Under the pieces are notes generated by a model. It saw only the letters and a list, made by a program, of their open reading frames with translations. It was not told where the DNA came from and made no database searches. A DNA stretch of 64,000 bases, from the NCBI GenBank assembly GCA_017411835.1, contig JAFQPG010000004.1:93453-157452 (forward strand). Direction: 5' to 3'. Both the position numbers and the translations under genes were made by a program. How positions within the stretch are numbered: position 1 is the first letter of the stretch; each line of letters begins with the position of its first letter. Of this stretch, positions 18,150-26,429 are shown in pieces. This DNA comes from Ruminococcus sp. (GTDB lineage Bacteria; Bacillota; Clostridia; Oscillospirales; Acutalibacteraceae).

Positions 18150-20243
18150 TTAAAAGATTGTGAAATTTTTAACGCCTCTTATAAACAATCCATAGGTAAA
18201 ACGCTCGAAATTCCGTTTTTCACTCATTTTTTTAAGTATTTTTTCCTTGTTTTCCACAGAGTTTTCCACAGAAAAGTGAAAAACTGTGAAATCAAGATTT
18301 TTTGAATTATTAATCTCTTTTGGCAAAATAAGTGGTACGCAGTTTAAAATTTCGACGGCGTTTGAATCGCAAACAAGCGTAAATTCTTCGCCTTTTCTGT
18401 CTTGCAGTTTTCTTTCGTTTTTGCAAGTCACACAGCTTACCCCCGCGCTTTTAACAGGACAGTTGCGAGTCATCATAAGCGGTAAATATCCGTATGCGGC
18501 AACGCCGATTTTAATCTCGCTTTTTAACGCATTTATACGTGAATAGTCAAGCTCAAACGATACCTGCGCATCCTGTGCGCCGTAGTCCTTTGCCCATTTA
18601 AGCGAAAGCGAATTTGCAAGATTCATAAAACAGCTAAGGTGATATTTTATCCCCAGCTGTTTACATAAGTACACTGCCCCGATGTTGTGGCACATCGCAT
18701 CGCTTATACCCATCGATTTTGCTTTTTTCAGCGCCTCAATTACTTTTTCCTCGCGGTCAAACATAGCACGCGGGATATCAATCGCAATATTAATACCATT
18801 TTGTATAAGAGTTTTTATTTTATCTTTGCTTTTGATGCATTCGAAAAGCGGAACGAAAACATATTCAAACCTGCTAAATGACGCAGGAATCTCTAAATCT
18901 CTAACAATAGCATAGTTAGCTTTTATACCTTTTTGAGCGTTATTAACCTTATCTAAAACATCATCAGCAGACAGGTCAAAAATTTCATAGTTATGCCATT
19001 TCTCGCGTTTTTGCGCCAGCTTTTCAAGTGAAACTCTGCGCAACGCGTTAAGCTCTTTAATCGGCACAAAGCAGTCGCCGATTATTTCGCAATCAATTTT
19101 ATTTACGATAAACGGAGTATCACCTGTTTTAAAAAGCGACTGCTCAATTTTTTCTTTTACAGTCGGTGCATTTTGTGCTTTTTCGACGATATTTTCTGAA
19201 ACAACCTCGACTTTATTATCTTTGTCTGTAACAGATAATTTTATTTTTTCACCGACTTTGATTTTTACATCAAAATCTATTTTTATTCTGCCGACTTCGT
19301 CTTTATAGGTGGTGCGGATTTCACGCAAGAGCTTCTCTGTCGCTTTTACTACGTCCTCACGTTTTCTATATCCAAACATACCTTGTCCGCGATTGTCAGC
19401 ATAGTAGCCGTCTGTAAAGCCGGTGCGGGAAAAAACCGCCTGCAAATATTCATTTGTTTTGTCTTCTACAAAGCCGTTGTCACGCATCTGCACACAAGCA
19501 GATGTCGCAGACGCAACGTACTCAGGGCGTTTCATTCTGCCCTCTATTTTTGCACTCGTTACGCCGATTTGTTCAAGCTCTTTAATATATTCAACAATGC
19601 TGTTGTCCTTTAAGCTTAACGCGTGAGAGCTACTTTCTACTGCAAACGGCAGTCGGCAAGGCTGAGCGCACGCACCTCGGTTTGCGCTACGCGTTCCGAG
19701 CATAGAGGACATATAGCACTGACCCGATACACACATACAAAGTGCACCATGAACGAAAACCTCGAGTTCAATATCGCAATTATCAGCAATGTATTTAATC
19801 TCTTTTTTTGTCATTTCACGCGCAAGCACCACTCGTGAAAAGCCAAGCTCTTTTAAGGCTTTTGCTCCCGATAAAGTATGCACGCTCATCTGGGTTGATG
19901 CGTGCAGTTTTAAATCAGGCACTATCTTTTTTATAGCCTGACTTAGCCCGATATCCTGCACAATTACTGCATCAATATCGCAGCTCGCCGCATCTTTTAC
20001 AAGCTTTAGTGCATCGCTAAGCTCGTCATCAAAAATAATTGTGTTAAGTGCAAGATAGACCTTTACACCATATTGATGACAGTATTTAACTGCAGTTTTC
20101 AGCTCGTCTATATCAAAATTGTGGGCTGATGCACGCGCAGAAAACTCCTTTGCGCCGACATATATAGCGTCTGCACCGCTTCTTACAGCAGCCAAAACGC
20201 TGTCGTATCCGCCCGCAGGAGATAAAATCTCGATTTTACTCAT
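18150..20243 (-). CDS. U32-family protein, RlhA-like 23S rRNA hydroxylation enzyme
   Basis: The 697-residue protein begins with the U32 domain (ILSPAGGYDSVLAAVRSGADAIYVG). It carries the conserved HGALCMCVSGQCYMSS...RGACAQPCR cysteine cluster (about 169-199) and a long C-terminal half with further cysteines (NCPVKSAGVSCVTC). Long U32 proteins with this layout are related to E. coli RlhA, needed for hydroxylation of 23S rRNA C2501; shorter relatives (TrhP, UbiU/V) modify tRNA or ubiquinone precursors. The cysteines probably hold an iron-sulfur cluster. The old collagenase label is not supported. It starts two bases after zapA, so the pair is one operon. Confidence 0.8.
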   Translation of the reverse strand: MSKIEILSPAGGYDSVLAAVRSGADAIYVGAKEFSARASAHNFDIDELKTAVKYCHQYGVKVYLALNTIIFDDELSDALKLVKDAASCDIDAVIVQDIGLSQAIKKIVPDLKLHASTQMSVHTLSGAKALKELGFSRVVLAREMTKKEIKYIADNCDIELEVFVHGALCMCVSGQCYMSSMLGTRSANRGACAQPCRLPFAVESSSHALSLKDNSIVEYIKELEQIGVTSAKIEGRMKRPEYVASATSACVQMRDNGFVEDKTNEYLQAVFSRTGFTDGYYADNRGQGMFGYRKREDVVKATEKLLREIRTTYKDEVGRIKIDFDVKIKVGEKIKLSVTDKDNKVEVVSENIVEKAQNAPTVKEKIEQSLFKTGDTPFIVNKIDCEIIGDCFVPIKELNALRRVSLEKLAQKREKWHNYEIFDLSADDVLDKVNNAQKGIKANYAIVRDLEIPASFSRFEYVFVPLFECIKSKDKIKTLIQNGINIAIDIPRAMFDREEKVIEALKKAKSMGISDAMCHNIGAVYLCKQLGIKYHLSCFMNLANSLSLKWAKDYGAQDAQVSFELDYSRINALKSEIKIGVAAYGYLPLMMTRNCPVKSAGVSCVTCKNERKLQDRKGEEFTLVCDSNAVEILNCVPLILPKEINNSKNLDFTVFHFSVENSVENKEKILKKMSEKRNFERFTYGLFIRGVKNFTIF

Positions 20244-20245
20244 TA

Positions 20246-20899
20246 TTAGTCCTTTTTGTCTTCAAACAGGCTGTACTGACGCACTGGGGTATAGCCCTTT
20301 TTTTCATTTTTCTGCTCCATATGGCGCTGTCTAAACGGGTTTATATGTTCGTGGTTGTGGCGTTTTTTCTCGCTTTTTGGGGTGTTCATTTGTGGTGCAG
20401 GCTCCGCCTTTACAGGTGCAGAAATTTCTACCTGTTCTTTTTCTTCTATATCAAAAGAAAGGTCATCCTCAGCGCTGATTTCAACAGGCTGTGTTTTTTC
20501 AACTACTTCCTGTTTGAGCTCTTCTTTTTCTTTGATTTCGACACTGGTTGCAACCATTGTTTTTTTAGACGATAAAAGCTCGCTGTTTTGTGCTTCGAGC
20601 TTTTCGATTTTTGCTTTCAGCTCTTCGTTTTCTGCACGAAGCTTTGCGCTGTCCTCGATGTAATCTTTAACCTGCTCTTTTACCTGAGCCAGAGCTTGTT
20701 TAGCTTTAGCCTCATCGTCACAAAAATCGAGTGCCGCCATAATCGCGCAACGCTCTTTTGACATATTAGTGCTTGTGAAAAGCGAGTTGATAACGGTATC
20801 AACCTTGTTTGCTATGTCATTAACATATTTTTCTGACTCTGTCGTGATAAGTGTGAGCTTTTGAGAAGCAACAAATACAGTAATTTTATTTTTTTCCAT
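20246..20899 (-). CDS. zapA: Cell-division protein ZapA with extended coiled-coil tail
   Basis: The 217-residue protein has a ZapA domain (about 1-95; KITVFVASQKLTL, YVNDIANKVDTVINSL) that bundles FtsZ filaments, then a coiled coil (about 85-125) and a charged, Pro/Glu/Lys-rich tail of about 90 residues. Typical ZapA is near 90-100 residues, so the tail is an extension. Pairing with a U32 gene is common in clostridia. Confidence 0.85.
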   Translation of the reverse strand: MEKNKITVFVASQKLTLITTESEKYVNDIANKVDTVINSLFTSTNMSKERCAIMAALDFCDDEAKAKQALAQVKEQVKDYIEDSAKLRAENEELKAKIEKLEAQNSELLSSKKTMVATSVEIKEKEELKQEVVEKTQPVEISAEDDLSFDIEEKEQVEISAPVKAEPAPQMNTPKSEKKRHNHEHINPFRQRHMEQKNEKKGYTPVRQYSLFEDKKD

Positions 20900-20933
20900 A
20901 ATAGCACCTCAATAAAGATTTTTTACCGAATAA

Positions 20934-20963
20934 ATTATATAACAAAAGATGGAAGTTCTACAA
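20934..20963 (-). promoter_or_regulatory. Promoter of zapA-U32 operon
   Basis: Minus-strand TTGTAG, 18 bases, perfect TATAAT, about 35 bases before the zapA ATG. Confidence 0.6.
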
Positions 20964-21011
20964 GCATTACTAAAGCATTGTAATATTTGCAAAACAAATG
21001 TTACCCATAAT

Positions 21012-21043
21012 AAACCCCCGACGAAATTAATCGTCGGGGGTTT
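21012..21043 (-). terminator. Terminator of sigma operon 1
   Basis: The perfect 13-bp stem AAACCCCCGACGA (21012-21024) / TCGTCGGGGGTTT (21031-21043) lies downstream of the dockerin gene ending at 21072. Confidence 0.85.
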
Positions 21044-21071
21044 GCGTGTTTAGGCTTATATTAAACTCGAT

Positions 21072-22337
21072 TTATTTTTGTGCAATTTTATACTGAATAG
21101 CAGTAGCATCTAAAATATTAACCGATTTATCGCGGTTAAAGTCGCTACCTAAATCTAGACGTGTAACTCGTTTTTTTGCCTCAACGAGCTGAATTTCAGT
21201 TGCATCAAGCACAGACAGTTCGCCGTCTAAATCTGCATCGCCAAATGGTATCCCGATTTCATATTTTTCTATACATTCTTGAATAAATGGATAATCACCG
21301 TTAAGTGTATATTCAATAGGAATAAATTTATCGTTTTCTATATCATACAATGCGTAGCAATAATAGAAAGGATAGCAAATCTGAGGATTTTCGATATATC
21401 TTGTGCCCAAGTCGAGAAATGTCATAGCGTCTGAGCCAATAGCTATACGAGAATAAATCACGGCATAGTCCATCCCGTCATCTGCATCAACATCTATTTG
21501 TCCAAGCTCTGTGTAGGTCAATTCTCCCGCCTTTTCAACATCTTCTAACTCATACTGTTTTAGCAATCTGTCTTTATATATATCCTCTTCCTGATTAACT
21601 TCATAACCTGTATTGTCAAAATACGAAACGCTTCTTACAATACCGCAACTTGCGATTTTTTTGATATCACTTGCTTTTACTGACACGATAACAATGCCAC
21701 TACCGACAAATACTTCTTCATACTCTATGCCGTCAAATACGACGGGTACCATTTCTGTATTATACCAGTTACTGTAAAACAGCTTAAGTTCTACTCTTGC
21801 TGCTGATTTATTTGGCCAGCTTGGCATTGCAGTCGCATTTGGATGATAGCCCTCTGTTGATATATCAATACAAATCTTCTTATCAGGGGAGCTATTTTCG
21901 ACTAGTTCCTGTAGCTGTGCTGATAATTTGCTATCAAATTGAAGCTCATCGAATGTTGAAATAATAGCTAAATCGCTGTCGTCGATTATTCCGTTTTCAT
22001 AAGCATATTTTATTTCATAAAGCTGTCCGTTTGTAAAAATCTGTGGTAGTGGTCGACTTGGTGCGTATAGTCTGTAATGTCCGATAGTCTGTTTTACTAC
22101 ATCATCAGGATATGCACAGCCGCTAACTTCTAATCGCACAAGATATTTATCACCATTTATGTGTAAATTATAGTAAAGATGAATGTCACTTTTTTCTATA
22201 TTATCTAAGCCCGCATAATCTACTCTGACAGCTTCTAAAAGCTCGTCGCTTATAGCAAAGTCTTCTGCATATATTGCTGTAGTGCTGATGCTAATAAGCA
22301 TCACAAGTGCTAATATTAATGCTAATGTTTTTTTCAT
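21072..22337 (-). CDS. Secreted protein with dockerin-like tail, encoded in sigma operon 1
   Basis: The 421-residue product has a signal peptide (1-24, ending STTAIYA) and a body of about 340 residues with no family I recognise. The tail has two dockerin-like repeats (about 366-421; GDADLDGELSVLDATEIQ, and a weaker second copy with SDFNRDKSVNILDATAIQ in which the first loop position is altered). It follows the membrane anti-sigma gene by 13 bases and ends at a strong terminator, so it is the third gene of the operon. Its production may therefore be tied to the signal sensed by the sigma system; that is inference. Confidence 0.75.
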   Translation of the reverse strand: MKKTLALILALVMLISISTTAIYAEDFAISDELLEAVRVDYAGLDNIEKSDIHLYYNLHINGDKYLVRLEVSGCAYPDDVVKQTIGHYRLYAPSRPLPQIFTNGQLYEIKYAYENGIIDDSDLAIISTFDELQFDSKLSAQLQELVENSSPDKKICIDISTEGYHPNATAMPSWPNKSAARVELKLFYSNWYNTEMVPVVFDGIEYEEVFVGSGIVIVSVKASDIKKIASCGIVRSVSYFDNTGYEVNQEEDIYKDRLLKQYELEDVEKAGELTYTELGQIDVDADDGMDYAVIYSRIAIGSDAMTFLDLGTRYIENPQICYPFYYCYALYDIENDKFIPIEYTLNGDYPFIQECIEKYEIGIPFGDADLDGELSVLDATEIQLVEAKKRVTRLDLGSDFNRDKSVNILDATAIQYKIAQK

Positions 22338-22350
22338 AAAAACGCCTCCT

Positions 22351-23199
22351 TTATTTACTCACGCTAAATATGCTTGTATAAAGTTGAGTACCATTTTCAT
22401 TTACAAAATAGTACCTGTACTTTCCCGGTTTTAGCAGCAGGCCTGAATTCTCCATATTGTAGCTGAGATATACATCCCGATCGGACTGATCTTGCGGTGT
22501 GTAATATATTTCAATATCGGCTTCAAATTTTGGCACATACAAATTACCCGACCAAGTAGGTGAGCCTGTTCTATATTCATAAATTGAACAGTAAACGTTG
22601 CCACTACCGGTAAGGCATGAATCTTTTGTAAAACCTTCGAGTACTATACCCGACAAGTTACCATAGTCGCCTTCTGCTCCCGGTGCGTCTGTTTCACCCT
22701 CCGGTCCATCGGGTAATACAGAGCCGTTTGGATTTGAAGGCTGTCCAGACGGATCTTCAATTGGTTCTGACTGAGGTTTTTTTGTTGGTGTAACTTTTTC
22801 TGTTTGAGCTTGTGTTGGAGAATCTGTGCTTTTTTCTGTGCTCTCTGTAAGCAAATTTGTTTTGCTTTCCCGTGTTGGAGTTTGTGTTTCAATTTTTTCT
22901 GTAGCATCAGTATTGTTTTCAGCCTCTGTTTTTGTAGTCTCATCATACTGACTGCTGTTTGTTTGCTCGGTTGGGTTGTTCGAAGCTATCGGTAGTATGT
23001 CATTGCTGTTTTTAAAGAAAAGGGGAGATAAACAAACAACGCATACTACAAGCAAGATAGCAACGGCAGAAATAACTCTGCGAAAGTTTATAAAAACTAC
23101 GGGGGATTTTTCTTTTATTTTTGGAACATCAAGAGCAGAGTCTACCCAGCTTTGTGGAATGTCAAGATTTTTTAATTTATCAAAGTTAAATTCACTCAT
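22351..23199 (-). CDS. Candidate membrane anti-sigma factor 1 with Pro/Thr-rich stalk
   Basis: The 282-residue single-pass protein has a cytoplasmic N-terminus (1 to about 38) with IPQSWVDSALDVP, one membrane helix (about 41-62), a Thr/Glu/Gln/Pro-rich stalk (about 68-165) and an extracellular domain of about 115 residues ending YRYYFVNENG. Its ATG overlaps the sigma gene stop by four bases, the usual arrangement for a sigma factor and its inhibitor. The zinc-type HxxxCxxC motif is absent, so this is not a standard ZAS anti-sigma. The paralogue at 23826 shares the N-terminal PQxWxDSxL motif, membrane helix position and stalk. The anti-sigma role is inferred from context. Confidence 0.65.
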   Translation of the reverse strand: MSEFNFDKLKNLDIPQSWVDSALDVPKIKEKSPVVFINFRRVISAVAILLVVCVVCLSPLFFKNSNDILPIASNNPTEQTNSSQYDETTKTEAENNTDATEKIETQTPTRESKTNLLTESTEKSTDSPTQAQTEKVTPTKKPQSEPIEDPSGQPSNPNGSVLPDGPEGETDAPGAEGDYGNLSGIVLEGFTKDSCLTGSGNVYCSIYEYRTGSPTWSGNLYVPKFEADIEIYYTPQDQSDRDVYLSYNMENSGLLLKPGKYRYYFVNENGTQLYTSIFSVSK

Positions 23200-23681
23200 T
23201 CTCCATCACCTCCATAAAGCTTTTTAAGTTTTTCTTTTCCGCGACGCAGTAAAGTTTTAATCGTGTTTGGAGATTTGTCTAAAATCTGAGCAATCTCATT
23301 GATTTTGTAATCTTCAGCGTAGTGAAGATAGAGCACCTCGCGGTATTTTTTCTCAAGGTTTAGCAACGCCCACGACATATCGCATTTTCCCTGCGGAAAA
23401 TCTACTGCACCATCGCTTACTTTATCTAACTCTGCGTGGTGGCGGTTTTTTCGTATGTACTTATTGCACTCATTAATCGCAACGCGTATCAACCACGCTT
23501 TTAAATGGGCTTCATCGTTGAAATCGGGAGCATTTCGATACAATTTGAAGAAGGTATTTTGGAAGCAATCTTCTGCATCTGCCCAGTTTTTCAGTCGCAT
23601 AAGGCATACTGCACCAACAGTATTTTTGTACTTGTTGATAACTTGCTCGTAGCTAAGTCCAAGAAAAACCGCATCGCCCAT
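23196..23681 (-). CDS. ECF sigma factor 1
   Basis: The 161-residue protein has sigma region 2 (about 10-75; NWADAEDCFQNTFFKLYRN, HLKAWLIRVAINECNKYIRKN) and region 4 (about 100-155; KYREVLYLHYAEDYKINEIAQIL, SPNTIKTLLRRGKEKLKKLYG) with a short linker, as in extracytoplasmic-function sigma factors. A strong GAAGGGGG ribosome site precedes the ATG. The TGAAAC element at 23727 suggests autoregulation. Confidence 0.9.
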   Translation of the reverse strand: MGDAVFLGLSYEQVINKYKNTVGAVCLMRLKNWADAEDCFQNTFFKLYRNAPDFNDEAHLKAWLIRVAINECNKYIRKNRHHAELDKVSDGAVDFPQGKCDMSWALLNLEKKYREVLYLHYAEDYKINEIAQILDKSPNTIKTLLRRGKEKLKKLYGGDGE

Positions 23682-23726
23682 TTATTAACCCCCTTCACTA
23701 ATAAAATCCTTTTACCCATGTAAAAG

Positions 23727-23732
23727 GTTTCA
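23727..23732 (-). promoter_or_regulatory. ECF-type -35 element, sigma operon 1
   Basis: On the minus strand TGAAAC is followed by CTTT, matching the TGAAACnTTT -35 pattern of Bacillus SigW-like ECF promoters. It lies 45 bases before the sigma ATG; the second sigma operon has the same element 43 bases before its ATG. It also overlaps an inverted repeat CCTTTTAC-ATGG-GTAAAAGG (23709-23728). No clear -10 is visible. Confidence 0.45.
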
Positions 23733-23769
23733 GCTTATAAAAATATTTTACTATATTTTTGAAAATAAA

Positions 23770-23805
23770 AAAGCCTGACGACAAAATTTCGTCAGGCTTT
23801 TTAGG
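23770..23805 (-). terminator. Terminator of sigma operon 2
   Basis: The perfect 12-bp stem AAAGCCTGACGA (23770-23781) / TCGTCAGGCTTT (23789-23800) has T runs on both sides. Confidence 0.85.
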
Positions 23806-23825
23806 TTTTTCTTAATCTGAGCTGT

Positions 23826-24761
23826 TTAAGGCTCTAGATAATGGTTTAGACTTCTTGCTACTATCTCACCTTTGCTGTTATAAAAATAGAACGAATATGT
23901 GTCCGCCTTTTTTATCAGATTGTGCTGATAAGGATAGTATTTAGCATAAACACGCGTGTTACTTATAATTGAATAACTAGCAAGATGCTCTGAAGAATAC
24001 AAATTCGTATCCCCGACAAGTCTGCCGCTTGAATCGACCACCTTACAATAAACCTTTTTGTTTGATGTAAGCAAGCTCTCATTAAATCCAACGTGAACAT
24101 ATACGTTGTAATTATTAACCGTAGGTTTTACAGTTGGTGTTGCGGTCGGTTCTATCGGCTCCCACGGCTCTATTGGTTCCCACGGTTTTTCAGTTGGTTC
24201 TATTGGTTCAATCGGATCTGTCGGATTTGAAGGTGTCCAAGGATCTTCATCTGTTGGTTCAGACGCCTCGGTAGGATCCGGTTGAGTGCTTGGAGGCTTT
24301 GACGGTTTTTGTGTTTCATTAGGCTTGGTCGAATTTGACGGCTTTGAGTCTGCAGGCTTTTTGGTTGGTTTTTGAGACTCTAAAGCTGTTTCTTCGCTTT
24401 TGTCAGTCGGGAAGACCGTTTCAAAAGCTGAAGACTGTGTCGACTGCGTTTCGTCAGAATTCGAAGTTTCGCCTGCTTTTGTAGGCTCTTTTTCATTTGT
24501 AGCGTCTAGGGTACCATTAAGACTTGCTGTGCTTTCGGTGTTTGCCACCGGCGGTACTGCATCATCATTCATCATAAAGAACAAAAATACAGACAGCGAT
24601 ACTACGAGCACAAAGCTAGCTACAGCAGCAAGAATTTTGTTAAATTTAAATAAAACTACAGGAGGGTTGCTTTTTTCGGTGCTTGGAATGCTAAGTACGG
24701 AGTCGAGCCATTCCTGGGGCACTTCGAATTTTGAGATGCTGTTGAAATTCTTTTCACTCAT
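23826..24761 (-). CDS. Candidate membrane anti-sigma factor 2 with Pro-rich stalk
   Basis: The 311-residue single-pass protein is a paralogue of the product at 22351: cytoplasmic start with VPQEWLDSVLSIP, membrane helix (about 43-64), then a stalk (about 70-205) with Thr/Ser/Glu/Pro-rich and WEPIEP repeats, and an extracellular domain of about 100 residues ending YSFYFYNSKG. The stalk resembles wall-spanning linkers. Its ATG overlaps the sigma gene stop by four bases. No HxxxCxxC zinc motif is present. No extra gene follows before the terminator, unlike operon 1. Confidence 0.65.
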   Translation of the reverse strand: MSEKNFNSISKFEVPQEWLDSVLSIPSTEKSNPPVVLFKFNKILAAVASFVLVVSLSVFLFFMMNDDAVPPVANTESTASLNGTLDATNEKEPTKAGETSNSDETQSTQSSAFETVFPTDKSEETALESQKPTKKPADSKPSNSTKPNETQKPSKPPSTQPDPTEASEPTDEDPWTPSNPTDPIEPIEPTEKPWEPIEPWEPIEPTATPTVKPTVNNYNVYVHVGFNESLLTSNKKVYCKVVDSSGRLVGDTNLYSSEHLASYSIISNTRVYAKYYPYQHNLIKKADTYSFYFYNSKGEIVARSLNHYLEP

Positions 24762-25246
24762 ACGTCATCACCTCCGTAAATGCTCTTTAACTTTTCTATT
24801 CCTCTTTTGAGCAGAGTTCTGACAGTATTAGGATTTTTGCCTATAATCTTTGCAATTTCATTTGAATTATATTGTTCACAATATTTTAAGTAAACAACAT
24901 CTCTGTATTTTGGGTCGAGTTTTACAAGTGCCCACGAAATATCGCTTTCGTCATCGGTAGGGAAATTAATGGCGTTATTTTCTACCTGTGAAAGAGGGAC
25001 GGTACGATTATATGTACGACGACAGTTATTGCATTCGTTGATTGCAACCCTGATAAGCCACGCTTTTAGATGATTTTCGTCATTGAAGTCGGGGGACTTT
25101 TGATATAGCTTTAAAAACGTGTTTTGGAAGCAATCTTGCGCGTCTGCGTGGTTTTGAATGTGCATAACACAGACTGATGCAATAGTCTGAAAGTACTTTT
25201 GCACTACTTGTTCAAACTCAAGCCCTGCATAAAGAACATCCGCCAT
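24758..25246 (-). CDS. ECF sigma factor 2
   Basis: The 162-residue ECF sigma factor is clearly paralogous to that at 23196 (shared NHADAQDCFQNTFLKLYQ-like region 2 and DPKYRDVVYLKYCEQYNSNEIAKII region 4). Region 4 ends PNTVRTLLKRGIEKLKSIYGG. AAGGGGGG precedes the ATG, the same unusual all-G ribosome site as sigma 1. Two neighbouring paralogous modules point to a local tandem duplication followed by divergence, mainly in the extracellular parts. Confidence 0.9.
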   Translation of the reverse strand: MADVLYAGLEFEQVVQKYFQTIASVCVMHIQNHADAQDCFQNTFLKLYQKSPDFNDENHLKAWLIRVAINECNNCRRTYNRTVPLSQVENNAINFPTDDESDISWALVKLDPKYRDVVYLKYCEQYNSNEIAKIIGKNPNTVRTLLKRGIEKLKSIYGGDDV

Positions 25247-25289
25247 ATAATCCCCCCTTCATATATAAAACACATAAGTTGCACAAAGT

Positions 25290-25295
25290 GTTTCA
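25290..25295 (-). promoter_or_regulatory. ECF-type -35 element, sigma operon 2
   Basis: Minus-strand TGAAAC followed by ACTTT, 43 bases before the ATG of the second sigma gene, parallels the element at 23727. The -10 is not recognisable. Confidence 0.45.
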
Positions 25296-25316
25296 TTTTT
25301 TTTAAATTTTATCAAA

Positions 25317-25347
25317 AAAAGCCACAGCTATAAAAACTATGGCTTTT
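25317..25347 (-). terminator. Terminator of the ATP-grasp gene
   Basis: On the minus strand AAAAGCCATAG pairs with CTGTGGCTTTT (one T-G wobble) and is followed by a T run. Confidence 0.75.
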
Positions 25348-25356
25348 ATTATGTAA

Positions 25357-26388
25357 TTATTTAATTTTTCTGTATGGTGTAATTTTCTGTTTGAAAAGGT
25401 CTTCAAAATAAGGCAGAATACCGAGTCTGTCCGGAGTAAGCTCCGGAAGCTGCCAGAAATAGTAGTCAGGATAGTCGTTTGCTTCGATGATACCAGGTCC
25501 GTTTTCGCCGATGTAGCAGTCCCAACCGACAAATTTAACGTCCGGTGTATCAAGCGCTGCTTTAAAACAAAGCTCAACAGCCTCCTTAAACATAGGAATT
25601 TCGAAATCCTCGAAAACTACGCCTGTGCGTGGATGCTCGGTGTAGAGCTGTCTGTGCTCGGTACGACCGGTTTTAATCAGCTTACCTGTTTCTTTATCAA
25701 CAGGAATATTGATACCGTCAAAACCTAAGTTATCTACAAAGTGACCGCCGTTACCTGCTTTACACGCAGCGTAAACAAGGTGAGGCACTCCGTCTACTAC
25801 GATAGTCTGCATTCTTACACAGTTTACAGACTCAGGGTGTAGGGAAGCCATCTTAGGATGCTGCTTTGCAACCTCTTCGACAACACCGAAGTTCTTTTCC
25901 TTGCAGTAATTATAAATAGCTTCAATGCTTTCAAAGTCAGTTTTCTTAAGCTTTTCAATACCGCGACCTGAATCAAGACCGTCAGGCTTACAGAAAAGAT
26001 AGTCTTTATCTTCGCAGAATTTTTCAAATTCCGCAAAAGTACCTCTTTCCATATCAAACCAGTCTCTGCCTAAATATTTTGAGTATCTGCGGTTGAAACG
26101 ACTCTTGTAGTGGAGCTCATCAGAAACGCTCTGGTCGTTGCATTTCATAATGATTTTTTTATTTAAAACACGTGTGACGTAAGTCTTACGCATTTTAGCG
26201 TTGATATTATAAAACTGAAAAATATCGTAGTCATTGTAGCCTGCACCGTAGCGGATAGCACAGTTAAGTATGTCAAAGAAAGTTTTGATTTTACTTTGAC
26301 CTGACTGCTCTTTTACAGTGTTGAGTACCTTCGAAATCTTTGAAAATCTAACACCTGAAAGTACTCTTAAAATATAAATTTCGCCCAT
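25357..26388 (-). CDS. Sugar-transfer-associated ATP-grasp protein
   Basis: The 343-residue protein matches the ATP-grasp family often found in polysaccharide gene clusters: FCKPDGLDSGRGIEKL as the nucleotide-binding segment, HPESVNCVRMQT, and the metal- and ATP-binding WDCYIGENGPGIIEANDYPD. ATP-grasp enzymes join a carboxylate to an amine or thiol using ATP; the actual substrates of this subfamily are unknown. It is not in a polysaccharide cluster here. It has its own terminator and lies 41 bases after the preceding lipoprotein gene. Confidence 0.75.
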   Translation of the reverse strand: MGEIYILRVLSGVRFSKISKVLNTVKEQSGQSKIKTFFDILNCAIRYGAGYNDYDIFQFYNINAKMRKTYVTRVLNKKIIMKCNDQSVSDELHYKSRFNRRYSKYLGRDWFDMERGTFAEFEKFCEDKDYLFCKPDGLDSGRGIEKLKKTDFESIEAIYNYCKEKNFGVVEEVAKQHPKMASLHPESVNCVRMQTIVVDGVPHLVYAACKAGNGGHFVDNLGFDGINIPVDKETGKLIKTGRTEHRQLYTEHPRTGVVFEDFEIPMFKEAVELCFKAALDTPDVKFVGWDCYIGENGPGIIEANDYPDYYFWQLPELTPDRLGILPYFEDLFKQKITPYRKIK

Positions 26389-26429
26389 TTTTAAAAACCC
26401 CTTGCTATGTGAAAATTTATTTTTAAAGC

